From the NCBI GenBank assembly GCA_033182465.1, contig CP137321.1:310001-374000 (forward strand): 64,000 bases of DNA, given 5' to 3'. Below, piece by piece: positions 1 through 12,204 of this stretch. Numbering within the stretch: position 1 is the stretch's first letter; every line of letters starts with the position of its first letter. Source of the DNA: Sanghuangporus weigelae (lineage: Eukaryota; Basidiomycota; Agaricomycetes; Hymenochaetales; Hymenochaetaceae). The position numbers were made by a program, and so were the translations under genes. The notes below the pieces were generated by a model. It worked only from the letters and a program-made list of their open reading frames with translations. It did not search any database and was not told the DNA's origin.

Positions 1-810
1 TGGGCAACCTTGCAAATCAATCTCCAGGAGAAGCGGGCATTGCTTGGCGAGCGCTGAAACAGCTGCATTCGTGATATTCTTGACATTGCTAAGTTTGATA
101 CGCCGCAGCAGGGGACAGTGCTTCGCAACTGCAAGAACCCCTTCGTCCGTGATGTTCTTGCATCCACCAAGATTCAGACCCTGTAACTTCGTGGCGGATT
201 GGGCAAGGGCGATGATAGGCCTGTCCGTGCATGATGTGATATTGGTCAAGTCGATCGCAACCAGGGACGTGCATTGCGGTAGGACGCGCAATAGAGCTCC
301 ATCGGAGAGCTCGACGCAGTTGACGAGCGTCAGCCGTTCGAGTTTGGAACATTTGGCGAGGCGGACGAAAAGCGAGTCTGTGAGGTCTCTTGATAGATAA
401 AGGAAGTTGAGTCTGCGAATAAAGCGCGAATAGTCGAACATTCGCTCCTCTGAGCCGATGACCTGGAGCATCTGAATGAAGCGACTGAAATCCGAGAAGT
501 TGGGCCGATGCCAGAGCAGCTCGACGGCACATTCGCACCACGCCCGGGACACCAAGAGCGCACTGTAGAGATCTCTTACAGAGTGCACCAGTCTCAAAAT
601 ATGAATGAGTATCTCTGGTGGCAAATATAACGCTGGGGAGGTAGCGGGTGTTTGGGGACGGCAACCGCGTGTGGATGCAGATGACCATTGAGCGGGTGCG
701 ACATCGTTGGGATAGTACTGGTACATAGAGAATGAAGATTCCTTGATGACTTCGTCGTCATCGAGGTCTGAGAGAGAGGTGGTCGAGTTGTTGGGCGAGT
801 GGGAGTACAT
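1..810 (-). CDS. GRR1: GRR1-type F-box and leucine-rich-repeat protein (5' part, cut by window edge)
   Basis: The minus-strand frame is open from an ATG at 810 to the window edge, giving the first 270 residues without an intron. An acidic, Ser-rich leader is followed by an F-box (LPPEILIHILRLV at about residue 70, then LYSALLVSRAWCECAVELLW). After that come AMN1/GRR1-type leucine-rich repeats with the CxxL and LNLGGCKNITDEGV patterns. In yeasts Grr1 is the substrate adaptor of an SCF ubiquitin ligase that destroys G1 cyclins and links nutrient sensing to the cell cycle. The order F-box then cysteine-containing LRRs, and the wording of the repeats, fit that family closely. The gene is divergent from the small gene at 1007, with 196 bases between the start codons. 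The remaining LRRs and the C-terminus lie outside the window, so the orthology call rests on the N-terminal half only. Confidence 0.85.
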   Translation of the reverse strand, partial: MYSHSPNNSTTSLSDLDDDEVIKESSFSMYQYYPNDVAPAQWSSASTRGCRPQTPATSPALYLPPEILIHILRLVHSVRDLYSALLVSRAWCECAVELLWHRPNFSDFSRFIQMLQVIGSEERMFDYSRFIRRLNFLYLSRDLTDSLFVRLAKCSKLERLTLVNCVELSDGALLRVLPQCTSLVAIDLTNITSCTDRPIIALAQSATKLQGLNLGGCKNITDEGVLAVAKHCPLLRRIKLSNVKNITNAAVSALAKQCPLLLEIDLQGCP

Positions 811-1006
811 GGCAGATGCAGGATGAGTTGTGAATGAGGAGAGACGTGCAGATTGCGGTCCCAATCAATACACGCTGCATGATGCCAGATTTGGTAATGC
901 ACTCACTCGGATTGCCGAGTGGCGTGCCATCATTGGCATGTTGCCAATTAATTTAATCCCTGGAATTTCCGCTGCGTTTTCTTGAAAAAATAGAAACCTA
1001 CTCATA

Positions 1007-1351
1007 ATGTCTTCTTCGGCCTCATCATCCAGCGGTGAAAAACGTTCTTACGCAAGCATGCCCCTCTCTCCTCCGTCACAATCTGATGGCATCCCCGTCA
1101 CTCCAGCAGTCCTCAGAAGCATATTCGCATCTTCACGAACCGCAATGGAAGAACGATCCATTTCGCGCATCGCATTCTTTAGGTAACCGTACGATGGATC
1201 TACGCATGTCGTAAAGGAGTCTGATCTTTGTATTCTCATGTGCTTCTTGTAAAGATTTGCGGGCTTTGTGCTGAGCTGTATAGGTATCAGCCTTATTGCA
1301 TGGCGTGGTCGTGGCGTCAAACCGAGCGCAGCTCTCCTAGGGGTCGTATGA
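1007..1351 (+). CDS. Small single-pass membrane protein, 90 aa, unknown function
   Basis: Two exons, 1007-1182 and 1255-1351, join in frame through a 72-base intron (GTAACC donor, CTGAT branch-like site, TAAAG acceptor) to give 90 residues. The N-terminal half is Ser-rich and polar. The C-terminal half has one hydrophobic segment (FAGFVLSCIGISLIAW), followed by a basic stretch (RGRGVK) and a short tail. That layout suggests a tail-anchored or small mitochondrial/ER membrane protein, which is inference only. I do not recognise the family. Support comes from the clean junction (the reading frame continues only after splicing) and from the fact that splicing is needed to create the membrane segment. 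The donor is weak, so the model is moderate at best. It shares a short divergent promoter with the GRR1-like gene. Confidence 0.45.
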
Positions 1352-1889
1352 TGCGGATCTTCCACAACAATCCATTGTGTTTTGTAACGTAAAAGTGGGC
1401 AGTCTTTCATAAATGTGAATCACAAAATATTAACTTTGCGCCAGATCATTCATGTTGTTTACATTCTATCTGCTCAATACTCGTGGCAAAATGTCACCCT
1501 CAGGATTAGATACAAGTTTACGATGGTGCCGATGCGCTAACCAGACAAGTACTATATCTTGGGGTGGGGAATGATTAAGTCGCTGGGCGTTTTAGATCAG
1601 CTCGTAGCAGTTAAGTACGACAAATTGGTATGTATGGATGTTGAAGCAGTGGAAAATCTCAGACCACGCATTCAGAACCATATATTCGCGTAACAAGAAG
1701 CTTATTCCTGTTTCGGGGCCAATCAGCAATGCCCATACCCGACAAAAGAAAAACTCTCACTCTTGACTCTGTTTCCGAGTTGGTACTCCAGCATATCTTC
1801 CTAGGGGCCCACTGAACAAACCACGAGGAAGTTTGCTTCCGAAATGATATCCTTCAAGTCCTGCACAAGTTGAAAGAATACCTCGAGTG
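1352..1889. other. Intergenic, no gene seen
   Basis: AT-rich stretch. A short plus-strand frame near 1731 begins like an F-box (SVSELVLQHIFLGAH) but stops at once. Nothing else convincing was found. Confidence 0.5.
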
Positions 1890-3140
1890 AATGTCCACCC
1901 GCTCCAAACGCGCACCGGAACTAGCTATGCCTCTCAAGAGAGTGTAGAGCTAGGAGGGTTCTCTGCCGTCGTACGTGATCTCCAAGCATCAAAGCTGCTC
2001 CATCCAACTCTCGGGCATTTCGGCAGCGTCAAATTCGACGTCAAAATACCCTGTGTCCAACACTATTTGACGAAGACTCGGGAAATGCTCGAATAATTCG
2101 TGGGGATTTCATGACAATAGCAAAGTCGTCCGGTCGCAATGACTGGCAATCTTCATCGTATCGCCTAGAAGCCCTTCGACCGAACGGCGAATTCGTGATG
2201 GTGACGACTTTGACGCTTGGGAGCTCCACTTCAAATCCCTTTTCGACCATGGGAAGATATAGTAATGAAGCAGGGTCCAAGTGAAGCGAGCAGAATGAGG
2301 TCGCTGGACTAAGAAATCTGGTCAGGCCCTCCAAGGTTGTTTCATGGCATTCAAAGTCCCAGACGAAGCCGAACTTCTGCAATGAATTGTAGCAGAATAC
2401 TCCAGGTATCGGCAAGTCGCCGATCATTTCGACATCTTTTACTCAAGGGGACTTCCACTTGGGGTATTCCAGAGAGCGCCCTTCATCAAAATCTATCTGG
2501 GCTTTGAGGATACGAATAGAACGGAAGGAAGTTGGCGATGTGTGGCTCAAGTGGAATTTTTGCGTGCGGATACTGCCAGCGATCACGTCAGAGCATGTTG
2601 GGGGATCTCGTCCAAGGCCTTGGAGTACTTGAAGCGTACTGATATTCGATTATGGCTCGATCAAGAAACGCGTCAAATTTTCCACTGTTCGGAGCTTGTC
2701 AAGAGAGATGTACGCCCACGCCTCCGTAAACGCGAGGATAATTCTTCGGAAACGCGTCGAAACCAAAGATAGATCACAGATGATTAAGCGAGACTCACGA
2801 AAGACTCACGAAATGCATCCTTATAAGGCCCGAGGAGATGCCTGAAAACCAGAGAAGTGTCTCGTTTGAAAGCAATGCAATACCAGGCTGACGCGTAGCT
2901 GATAGCAGCACTTCGCGTCGTGTTCCAATGATCGCATCCAGCTGGTCTGTCAGAAGATGCGGGTCCTTGCTAAGACTTTTCAAGGCGAGCAGGTCGTCCA
3001 GGAGTACTCGTTACTCTTTGGACGTCAAGCCGTGGACCCTAGCACCAAAAACGAGTCGTAAAGCCTCGCTGAGACGAAGAAACTACTTTAACGGACCTGT
3101 AATATATATGATCAGACAACAACTTCGTTGAATGCCCTTC
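1890..3140 (-). pseudogene. Decayed agaric F-box-like gene
   Basis: Read on the minus strand, three frames carry pieces of one F-box protein in the right order. Near 2850 is a remnant of the F-box start (LLSNETLLWFSG). Near 2700-2760 is a strongly family-like stretch (RRIILAFTEAWAYISLDKL). From 2427 to 2041 there is a 128-codon open stretch with LRR-like segments (LPSVKVVTI), and a C-terminal piece lies at about 2090-1985 (LFEHFPSLRQIVLDTGYF). The pieces are separated by stops and frame changes that ordinary short introns do not explain. Such F-box/LRR-like genes form large, fast-turning families in mushroom genomes, so a dead copy is expected. A working gene with odd introns cannot be fully excluded. 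Confidence 0.5.
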
Positions 3141-3727
3141 AATCTTCCTCCATCATCTGCTAATTTGTGCAAGACCTCTTGGAAGATAGGAGAAACGGTC
3201 GGAAGAATGAGAGAGCTGGAACTCGACGAAGTCATGGAAGCAAGGATTATAGAAATTACATAGCCCAGAGGATTGAAATTGGAACGGAGACCATTTGTTT
3301 AGAGTTTTCTCTCTCAAAGGCGCGAAGTTCCGCTGGAACAGCGACCTTTGACTTCGATCATAGAAAACAGATCAAATTTACTAGACACCCTATCGGTACA
3401 GAAAAAAAATTAGAAGTTATTGTAGTTACTAGATGAAACAGTCGGGCCTGGCGTTTAGTTTGCTACCGATTTTCTGGGTTATCAACATCCATCATAACCT
3501 GACTCTATCTTCTAAATGGTAGGCGATGTAAAGTCAAATCGTTATATTCAGTCGAGACGCCGAATACTTCTATCAATGATCTGATAATGGAGATTAATCT
3601 AAGTAGTGGAAATGCGTAGCTGTCTATCGAGACACAGGCGTACAAAGGAATAGATATGAAAAATATAAGTCAAACCAGAACTGTGTTGATCTCTCTGGGG
3701 ATCCATAGATAATAGGAAGAGTATGTT
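3141..3727. other. Intergenic, no gene seen
   Basis: AT-rich spacer between the F-box relic and the 3' end of the alternative oxidase gene. The 89-codon plus-strand frame at 3167-3436 looks random and has no recognisable motif. Confidence 0.5.
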
Positions 3728-5384
3728 CTATGTGTTCTTGGTACTTCGCGCACCCTCTTCGGGGGAATTCTCTTTGACGATCTCTAATGATTCTCGGACG
3801 TACTGTGCAGCTTCGTCACGCTCAAAACTATCGAAAAAAAAATTTCAGAAGGAAGTATCATGGAGACATATATATTGACTAGGAAGACTTACCCATACTT
3901 GATACCCTTGACGGTCATATCCGGCTCACGAAAAGCAAACGGATTCACGTCATTCATCTTGAGGTTTGCAAGCGAATGGTTGACAAATCGATGTGAGACC
4001 TCGTCCGAGCGGATAGCATAGATCATATCGAGACGCTTTGCATCATCTGGAAGACGCCAGTAATCCTTTGCGATTTCTGGAGCAGGTTGGTCCGCCCATT
4101 CCGGAAAGCGGCCGTTCTCTAAGTCGGATATGAGAGCCGTGCTAGACATTGGTGGAAGAAGATGAGCCTTTAAATCCGAGAAATACTATCATTGATGATG
4201 TTGGAGTAGAGAGACGTACTATGTCTTTACTGCTTCTTCTTCCAAATACCCAACAAAGCGATGACAAACACGAGGTGACACCAGATATGATAAGACTTGA
4301 CAGCTTAAGGTGAGCGAAAGTTGTAGATCATCTTGAAGCATGAAGCTTACAGAACAGGTTGTAAAAGACTCCTTGTGCTCCCAAAATCAATGCGCGCATG
4401 AAGATTCCTGGCTTCCTTATAGCGAGGAAGCTCATAAGATGCATGCGCTCATTCTCCGCCTCCTCGAGAAGCGTGTGGATCCATCCAGCATCGCGCCTCT
4501 GGTAGCAAAATCTTCATCAATGAGAAAGAGTAAGAAGCCTGAGGTGATTCACCAAGAGTCGTAAACTGTGAAGGTGTCTAACAGTTGCCGCAACCATTCC
4601 TGGAATACCTGCGATGGTTTCCAAAAACATACAACGCTATAACAGACGTAAGTCGGCAAATAAGACCGAATATCGATAGGTATTGTTTGCTCACATTCAT
4701 CCACCCTACTTCAGTCATAACGTACCCTTCCTTCCTCAGTTCCTCGACGGTCATGTTCGTACCCAGTGGAAGAGGTTTGTGCTTGTATCCCGAGACTAAA
4801 TCGAACATTTTTCTAATTTCATAAGGATTTTAGAAATCGATCACAAGTAGTCCGATAGACTCGGAGACGTGCCTAGCAAGCCGAACGAGACCACTTGCCA
4901 TTTTATCGGATAGAGTAACTTCACGGCGATGGACGGTCGACTATAGACGTACGCCATTCGACGAATAACGTAAAAACCATGCAAAGAGAATCATCATGAG
5001 CAAACTCCGAGATTAGAGTATGACAAGAAAACGAAATGGCGGTACTTGAACGGCTTTTAGCTCTTCCGGCGTGTATACAGGCCGGTAGAGGACCCAGTCA
5101 CCGATGCCCTGTATATATGAGTCGTCGACTGGCGCTTTGGTCGTGACGGCACCGGTGGTATCGGCGTAGTGCGGGCCTTCCATACCCTTCACAGCTGACT
5201 CCTCAATGCGCGTGCTAGTGAGGGTTTCTTGAGTTGAACTTGCAGTAGTGATAGATCGATTCTGGAGGGTAGCCGAAATAATGAAAGCATAGCGAGATGG
5301 TAGACAAGGACGGATGTAGGAAGATCGAGCAGAATAAACGAGAGTACGAGTGAGCCTGGAGGGAACAGAAACAGCGCGATACAT
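3728..5384 (-). CDS. AOX1: Mitochondrial alternative oxidase
   Basis: Eight exons: 5384-5046, 4940-4873, 4812-4695, 4636-4553, 4498-4351, 4295-4220, 4141-3893, 3827-3728 (393 codons). The product is the cyanide-insensitive ubiquinol:oxygen oxidoreductase of the inner mitochondrial membrane, which bypasses complexes III and IV. The N-terminus is a basic, Ser/Arg-rich presequence. All four diiron motifs are visible: [24 protein letters not shown]; and [12 protein letters not shown] with the following NLANL-type stretch. Length and order match fungal AOX. Intron 2 (4872-4813) has a GC donor (AG then GCACGT): only that junction gives the conserved [17 protein letters not shown], while the nearby GT site shifts the frame. 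The seven other introns are GT-AG. In fungi AOX is usually induced by respiratory block or oxidative stress; no such site was identified here. Confidence 0.95.
4813..4872 (-). other. GC-AG intron of the alternative oxidase gene
   Basis: A 60-base intron that starts GCACGT after an exon ending in AG and ends ATTAG. A CTAAAAT branch-like site lies upstream of the acceptor. Frame and protein conservation across the junction require this donor. Confidence 0.8.
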
Positions 5385-5765
5385 TGTAGATACTTGGAAG
5401 AGCGGTATAGAGGAAGTGATACGAATGTGGTTTCATGCATTTAAGTATCATCTCTGACTGAAACTAGGAAGCTCCCGAGGATTACCGATTGTCCTGTAAC
5501 ATCAGCACAAGCCGCTGAAAATTTGCACCGCATCATAAAGCGCGGAACGATTCGTTGGCGAGGCTAGCCTTAATTGGCTGAATGAAGGTTGAGAACACTT
5601 GGTTGGGGAGGTGGAGCATTCTTAGGTTAGCCATCATTGGCATTGTATGAGAAGCAACCAGATATATACCCATATTTATAGTAGTATGACATACCATGCA
5701 TATACACCTTCTCAACCGTAACCAAACATAATATGAAGATAAGATGCGTACGTCAGATTCCTCGT
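5385..5765. other. Intergenic: AOX upstream region and aminotransferase 3' side
   Basis: About 380 bases upstream of AOX and downstream of the aminotransferase stop. No further gene or clear element was seen. Confidence 0.5.
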
Positions 5766-7668
5766 CTACTGAGATCCAAAGAAATCGAGAAGTTGATCGT
5801 GGAAAACTTTCAATGCCTTCTTCATGGTGTCATGCTAGAAGTAATCAATCGGCTCAGCATATAGTACAGACACTTAAACAGGAAGTGTGTACGGAAAGAC
5901 TAACCTCAGCATGACTGAAAGCAATTCGGAAGTGTCCCTCAGCCTCTTGTGGGACGTCCTCGGTCGCGGCGAATATCCATCCCGGACCGATAAGCACACC
6001 CGCGTCCGCAATCTTTTCCCAGAGCTTCATCTCCATAGTAGCCTTGTCCTCGGGTGCGGAGAAAGACGGGTGATTCTCAAAATGGATCTTAATCTGTGGC
6101 CAGCACGTGAATAGTATATTTTTAGCATTAGCATCGAGGAAGAAGAGAGGTGCTAATGAAACTCACCCAGACAAACATTCCGGAGGTCGGAGCAACGAAG
6201 CTAAATAGCGGTTTATCACCGAACGAGAAGTCCTGCTTCTCCGAAATAGCATTATTTATAGCTCTTCCCGAATGTGGACGAGGTCGAGCGACAAATGCGG
6301 AGCATCCTGCCCAGGTACCTTGCGCCATGTATACGCTCCGCACGTCGAACAGCGAAAGCAGCTCATCGAGGAAGAAATCCCTTCGTCGAGAATACTCCGA
6401 ACGAAGACCTCTCAGCCAACGGATATATCCCTCAAAGCCCCATTGCTTCGTGAGAAGCTGAGCGATAACTGACTGACCAAAACCGCATGGAGCCTGGGTA
6501 GAAGTCTCACCCTGCCGTTCTAGGCGCTCAGCAAACCGCTCGTTACATGTGAACCAACCAAGACGTGATCCAGGTGCGATGGTTTTCGAGAAACTATCCA
6601 GGCGGATGACGCGCCCTTGGTAGTCAAATTTGAGATACGAGGGTGCCAACGATGCGATGTAGTCGGAGATCTCATCCTTGGACTTTGACGATGAGGAGGC
6701 GGAACTTCGGATGTCGCGAGGTACGTAAGGTCCTTCCTGTAAGAAATAGTACGGGTCGTCCTCGACGATAATAATATCTTATTATCGTTGTCAGTTAGAT
6801 CGTTGATTCGATGAGCGTGAGAGGTACACTCACCGAACTCTACACAAATTTTATAAATTTCTTTCTTTCTAGTTGCGCCCATGGTCTGGAGTTACAATTA
6901 GCACTCGCATATTGAAATCTGAGAGGCGTTACCAACAGCACCGCTTGGGTTCTGGCCAACGGGCACAGTATACATAACATGGGGCCTCTTTGCTCCACAA
7001 GCCTCTTCATCCCATTCGGACAACGCTTTCTGCAGATCATCGCTTCGCATGCCTTCGTTATCGATCTTAATTGCAAAGGGTCTAACACCGTATGGTTTTG
7101 CAGACGCCATTGCTGAGGGATAAGTCCATTCTTCCGTTAGGAACATTTCTCCAGGATTGCATAGTGTCTGAAAGGCCTTGCCCCACGCGTCCGTATTTCC
7201 CGCATGGACAAACGTGGTAAAGTCCGAATACTGAGGTTGATACACACGCTCGGTGAATTCACGCATGAATTTCTGGAGCGGAACAAGCCCCTGAGCAGTA
7301 CCGTACTGAAGAGCGACCTCGAGCGAGACGGCCTCAGAAGGATCCGCGTGCGCGTACTTCGGAATCGACAAGTGCTCCGTGCGCTCTTTCTTGTTGGACG
7401 AAAAGAGATTCCAGAACCACGATAAGCCGGAACCATCCTTGGCGGGCGGTGCAAGAGAAAAGGAGTCGGCGACGAGCGTTTCGGCGGACAGCGTCGAAAG
7501 CGGGAAGTACGCTGGAGATGGCATGCCTCCAGAGAGACTGAGGATCCCTGGCTTGCCAAAGTACTTCGCGAGATTTTTTAGGGGCGACGGCTGCCTGGAC
7601 TTTGAGAGTTCCGAAAGGTGATGAGAAAGGTCTATTGCCTTTGGAAGTTTTTCGTTCATGTCGGCCAT
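5766..7668 (-). CDS. ARO8: Aromatic amino acid aminotransferase (ARO8-type, PLP-dependent)
   Basis: Five exons: 7668-6937, 6885-6834, 6777-6167, 6093-5905, 5834-5766 (550 aa). This is a fold-type I class I/II aminotransferase that moves amino groups between aromatic amino acids (or kynurenine/2-aminoadipate) and 2-oxo acids. Visible family features: GILSLSGGMPSPAYFP near the N-terminus; the HAGNTDAW stretch; YTVPVGQNPSGA; IVEDDPYYFLQEG, which contains the PLP-contacting Asp and Tyr; SFSKTIAPGSRLGW, which carries the Schiff-base lysine; and GMFVWV before the C-terminal domain. Length is slightly above yeast Aro8 (500 aa) because of an insert near residue 80-100. The first intron has a weak donor (GTTGGT), but only it restores the conserved SGATMGATR. 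The exact substrate cannot be decided from sequence. The gene is divergent from the RTP1-like gene. Confidence 0.9.
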
Positions 7669-8207
7669 TCTGTTGAGCTACGGACTATGCGCACAAGCAA
7701 TTACCAAAGGTCTCTAGTGTCACCTTTCGAGATGAAGAGGAGGGGGGGGCACACGAGAGAGAGCGATAACGCCCACCCCAGACTTGTGTGAGTAAGCAAG
7801 CATAAGGAGAACTGACTCCGAGTAATAAAGATAGATAGTATGCAAATCGGGCCGATGCCATTTGATACGTATAGTTTTCGCTGAATATTGCAGCGGGCTC
7901 GACGAAAAACGCGTCAAAAAAGGCCACTATGGATCTACAACGCGTATGTTAATCCTCAGTGGCCGTCAATGGAAGTAGAGAGTAAGTTTACGGCTGATTG
8001 GCATTGCGTGCTTCACGTCGAAATTGACGCTTTCGGGCAATGCCGATGTAGGAGTATTTTATGTAATTTAAAGCAATTTGTAATCGTGAGAACCGGCCGG
8101 CCCGGTGCCGGAAATCGTTTCGTCATCTCGTCAAGCGAGCAATTTCCACATCCTTACTCTCAGCTTGAGGTTCTCTATGGTTTTTACTATGAAAACAACC
8201 ATTGAAG
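7669..8207. promoter_or_regulatory. Divergent intergenic region between aminotransferase and RTP1-like gene
   Basis: 540 bases between two divergently oriented start codons. It contains pyrimidine/purine-rich tracts and one ACGCGT hexamer near 7907. The open frames here have no family resemblance and are treated as chance. Confidence 0.4.
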
Positions 8208-11200
8208 ATGTATGAGTCTCAGCTTAATCGATCTTGGCCTGATACCGTTCCTCTTGCTATTGCGCTCAGGGCCGGTTCAATCATTTCTGGGAGTAATTCA
8301 TCTGAAAACAAGGCGGCCAATCCGAATGGACTTGCAGACATTTTGCACTCTCGACTTGAGCAATTTGATACCATAATTGATGATATGTCTCGCACGCGCT
8401 CACTAGATTTGCAAAGTCTGCAGCTAGACACCGCTTATGCGTCACTTTATGTGCTCGAGCGCGTACACTCTCTTCTCGTGGAACATGAGGCACAGCATAG
8501 CAAAGACAGCACTGTTCCGCTTCCAATAGGCTCAAAGGACATGACGCAGATACGGACGCATATTTCTGTGGCATTTAATTGGGGGACTGAGCTCCTCACG
8601 TCGCGTATCTTACCGTCACTTCCTGATAAACCGATGCGTGTCCCTGCTATACCGCCGGGCGCACAGATCATCGACCTTACGGCTACTCATGAGAACTACA
8701 CGCTTCTCTTTAACATTACGTCTCGTTTGATGAGTATTATACTTCCCGAAGGCCCACAAAGCCCTTCTTCGACTACGTTTGTCGCGATGACAATTTGGAG
8801 TCGTGGGTTTACAGATCTGCTCAAAGCATGCATCTTTCTTGCATGGTTGCCTTCTGATGTGCGTGGTGACGTCTCTCCCGTTCTGGATGTCAAGCCGTAT
8901 ATCTCATCCCTCCTTAATGCGTGAGTACAGTTGCTTGTGTCTGACAAGTGAAGTGGTCACAAGTTAATATACGTGAACAGATCTTCACCAGCTCAGTCCA
9001 TCACTGCTCTCGGCTCGATCATGAGAAAGATGCAGAAGCCTTTGTATGTGCGCAAAATATGCAAAATGCTATCCACGGAGCAGCTTCTTCGTCCAGCTGG
9101 CATTGCTGGTCTCCTTTCCTCCGTCTTTGGGGAGGATCTCTCTTCGACAGCAGCTCCGCTCGAGAAATTACAGTCAACTTCCAATGTCCTTAATGCTTTA
9201 CCACCTCACATGTCTCCAGAGGTATGTTTCCATCGGTAAAAAGGACTATATTTTGACTTAAATCTATGTTGATTCACATCCTGAAGGAGTATTATCCGAT
9301 AATGATTCCCCGTCTTCTACAACTACTGAGTCCTTCGACGAACAAGACGATCCCGCCATCTCATCGTCGTGCGGCATCTTTTGCGCTCTCGCGGATGCTT
9401 ACCACGTGCAGCGACGCGGACGGCGCGTCGAAGACAGACATTCGGCGAAACATTGTTAGCTGGTGTCTATTGGATTCCTTCAAGCCAGTTCCTCGTCCGA
9501 AGTCCAGTGACAGCATCATATCCGAGATTACTTCCACCGAATCGACAGATGCAGAGCCCGCTGGTCCAGCTTCCAAAGCTCGATCGATAACGGCCGATGC
9601 AGTTGTCCTCTCTCCCTCTCAAGCTATACCTACTCTATCCATAATTCTCCTGAATACCGACCCATCACCAGAGCTCATCGATGTACTCCTTACACCTATT
9701 GCGGCTCAACTATACACTCTTCTCGAACATCTTCTAGTTAGCAAAACTGCTGATCCAATGATGCGCGAGACCGTCGAGAGTCTATTAAGCATTTGGACTC
9801 GAACGGCGGGCAAGGAAGAAATTGTTGGAGCTTTATGGGACATAGTTGAAGGGAGGGGAGGAGAATGGGACGTTGATGATGCTGGCGAACTACGCGTCTT
9901 TGAGAGGTCGACGTCATTACCTTCGCTCACCTTAGCCCAGCTTGCAGATCTACAAGAGGGCAAGCTCGACGGTGAGGAAAGTGAAGAGGCCAACCCTCTT
10001 AACATGCATCCTCATCCTCTATATTTCACACGATTCGTGAAGTCAATCAAGAGGCAAGACGTTGCCTCTGAACTCTACCTTCGCATCCTCGATGCACATG
10101 TCAAGCTAGATGACAATGATGACCCCTTGCGGTACGTCGAGAAGGTCTCCTTCACAGGTACGACGGTAAATGGAGACGACTTACTGATATACTCCTCCAG
10201 AAAATTACTCCTTTTCAAGCTCAGTATGCAAATCTCCTCCCAGGCCGGCGCAGACGCAGCAGCTGACAGCCCACTGCGTCGTCCTGACGTAACTCGTACG
10301 TTGATGTTCATCAAGATGTCCTTGGACGTGTTGCGCGAGTCTAGGACCAAGAGTGATAGCCAGGGACTGTCACGGGAGAGCTTGAAGTTTGTTTCTGATG
10401 AGAGCGAAAGTGACGAGGGTGACGGGGATAGTGACGACGAAGATCTCGCGCCTGGCCTAGAAGGTGTCAGCAAGCGTGAGCATTTGAGTGTGACGGCGGT
10501 GAATCTGCTACTCGCTCTTCTCCAAGGTAAGAAATATGCGCAGATATGTAAGAGCTGTGAATCTGAAGGCGGTGTCCAGAACATCCTGACTTATCGCCAA
10601 AGACCGAGCCTCTCCTTAACGAAATCTATTCACAACTCGAGCCGTTAGCTAATTCTGCCTCTGATGCACTTCGTCCGCGGGCCAGGGAGGCGAGGATAAC
10701 ACTAACGGCTCGGCTCGCGTCTTCTAGCAGCGCTGCCAGGCCGAAGGAGAGCGGGAGAAAGGACAGCGAAGAGAGCTCTCAGGAAAAATATCAGCGTGCG
10801 CTGAAGTTGCTACAGGATCCACTGTTGCCCGTGCGTGCCCATGGGCTGTTGTTGCTGCGCGAACTCGTTTCACCGGCGAAAACGACGCCGGTGCAGCGGC
10901 GGGGCAAAGATAAGCCGGGCGGGACGTCGGGGACAACTGTTAGCTTTGTGCAAGGTGCAAAGGTCCGTGCTCCATCGGTGGAAGCAGCGCTCGTACCAGC
11001 AATCCTATCGATCTTCATGCAATCGATCCAAGATGAGGATTCGTACATATTCCTGAACGCCGTTCAGGGGCTGGCAGCGATGGTCGATGGGTTTGGGCGG
11101 GATGTACTCAAGGGTCTCGTTGATGAGTACTCGAAGGGCCTAGAGGGAATAGGCGGTTCAGCAACGACGATGACGAGTAGGGAGGTAGACCTGCGTGTGA

Positions 11201-12204
11201 GGGTTGGGGAGGCTCTGGGTCAGGTCATCAGACGCTGCGGGGAAGCGCTTGGGAAATATGGTAAATTACCCATCATTTTTTTTACCCGTTTCACTCCCCC
11301 CCCCCTCTTCCTTTCCTCCTGCTGGCTGTCCGGCATCCTCTCCGGCATGGCGCCACTCATCTGTTCTTGTTGTTGTTCTATTCTTTCTCGACCCTCTGAC
11401 ACACCCCGTGTGTTAGATGAAAAGATATAATTTTCGCTAACATATTCTGTTCTGTTCTACTTTACAGTTGACATTATTGTTCCGAGTCTTTTTGCGGTCG
11501 TGCGAGCAGTGCACCTGCCGACAACTCTTAGAACATCAGCAGTGTCGTTATTAGCAACGGCAGCAGACACAAATGCGCTTGCCTTAAGCGCATTCTCGGC
11601 AGATCTAATCACCGCAATGGTTGACCTCGTGCAGGTCGAGTCTGTGAGAGCAACAGCTCCACCAGAAAAACCGGGATTAGAACGGCAAGAAGCTGCGGAA
11701 AGTGCTCATCCGCCAGATATAGACATGGCAGGCTCTGATTCGCGTGAAGTGCCCGATGGAAGGGATCTGAGTGACGTCGAGGGGGGAACTCGGTCGCAGA
11801 TACGATCTAAAGTGAGCCCGGAACTGGGTACCGTCAAGGACCGCAATGCAACTCTCATGGCTGCTCAGAAAAGTAGTGAACCCGAGGTTGGGGATGACGC
11901 TGATGCTGGGATTGAGAATACGATGGATGCGCGCCCGACGGCGGCGAACCCGAAGTTCCCCCCTCTCCGACGGGCGGCTCTGCACTTCCTGTCCTTGCTT
12001 CTACGCGCACATACAGCTCTTGCATACGAAAGCGGCCAAGCACTTGGGCGCGAGGCTGTAGTTCCGTCCGAACCAGAAATGAAGCGTGCCGAGACAGTAC
12101 TTGTGTATATTTCTATAACGGACGAAGACGGAGTGGCGCGGGTTATGGCACGCGAGACGGCTGAGTTGCTCCAGCAGTTACGGAATGCCTTGCTCGGACT
12201 CTGA
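8208..12204 (+). CDS. RTP1: RTP1/TANGO6-type RNA polymerase II assembly/import factor
   Basis: Six exons: 8208-8920, 8981-9221, 9287-10131, 10201-10526, 10580-11260, 11468-12204 (1,180 aa). Rtp1 in yeast helps assembly and nuclear import of RNA polymerase II; its animal relative is TANGO6. The protein is alpha-helical and HEAT-like throughout. The conserved C1 domain starts near residue 780 (LQDPLLPVRAHGLLLLREL, then QDEDSYIFLNAVQGLAAMV), and the short C2 domain lies near residue 1110 (PLRRAALHFLSLLLRAH..). An acidic linker (DESESDEGDGDSDDED) near residue 650 and a second acidic, low-complexity insert near 1000 separate the blocks. In exon 5, only the acceptor before 10580 keeps frame (EHPDLSPKTEPLL). 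The fifth intron is long for this genome (207 bases) with a C-rich stretch. The start is the first in-frame ATG after a stop; a further upstream exon is possible. Confidence 0.85.

Noticed and set aside
89-688. 199-codon minus-strand frame over the GRR1-like gene
   Set aside because: The F-box and LRR motifs are in another minus-strand phase that is open to the edge; this frame is a shadow.
7888-8205. 105-codon frame before the RTP1-like gene as an upstream exon
   Set aside because: Sequence is not protein-like and no good splice link to 8208 was found.
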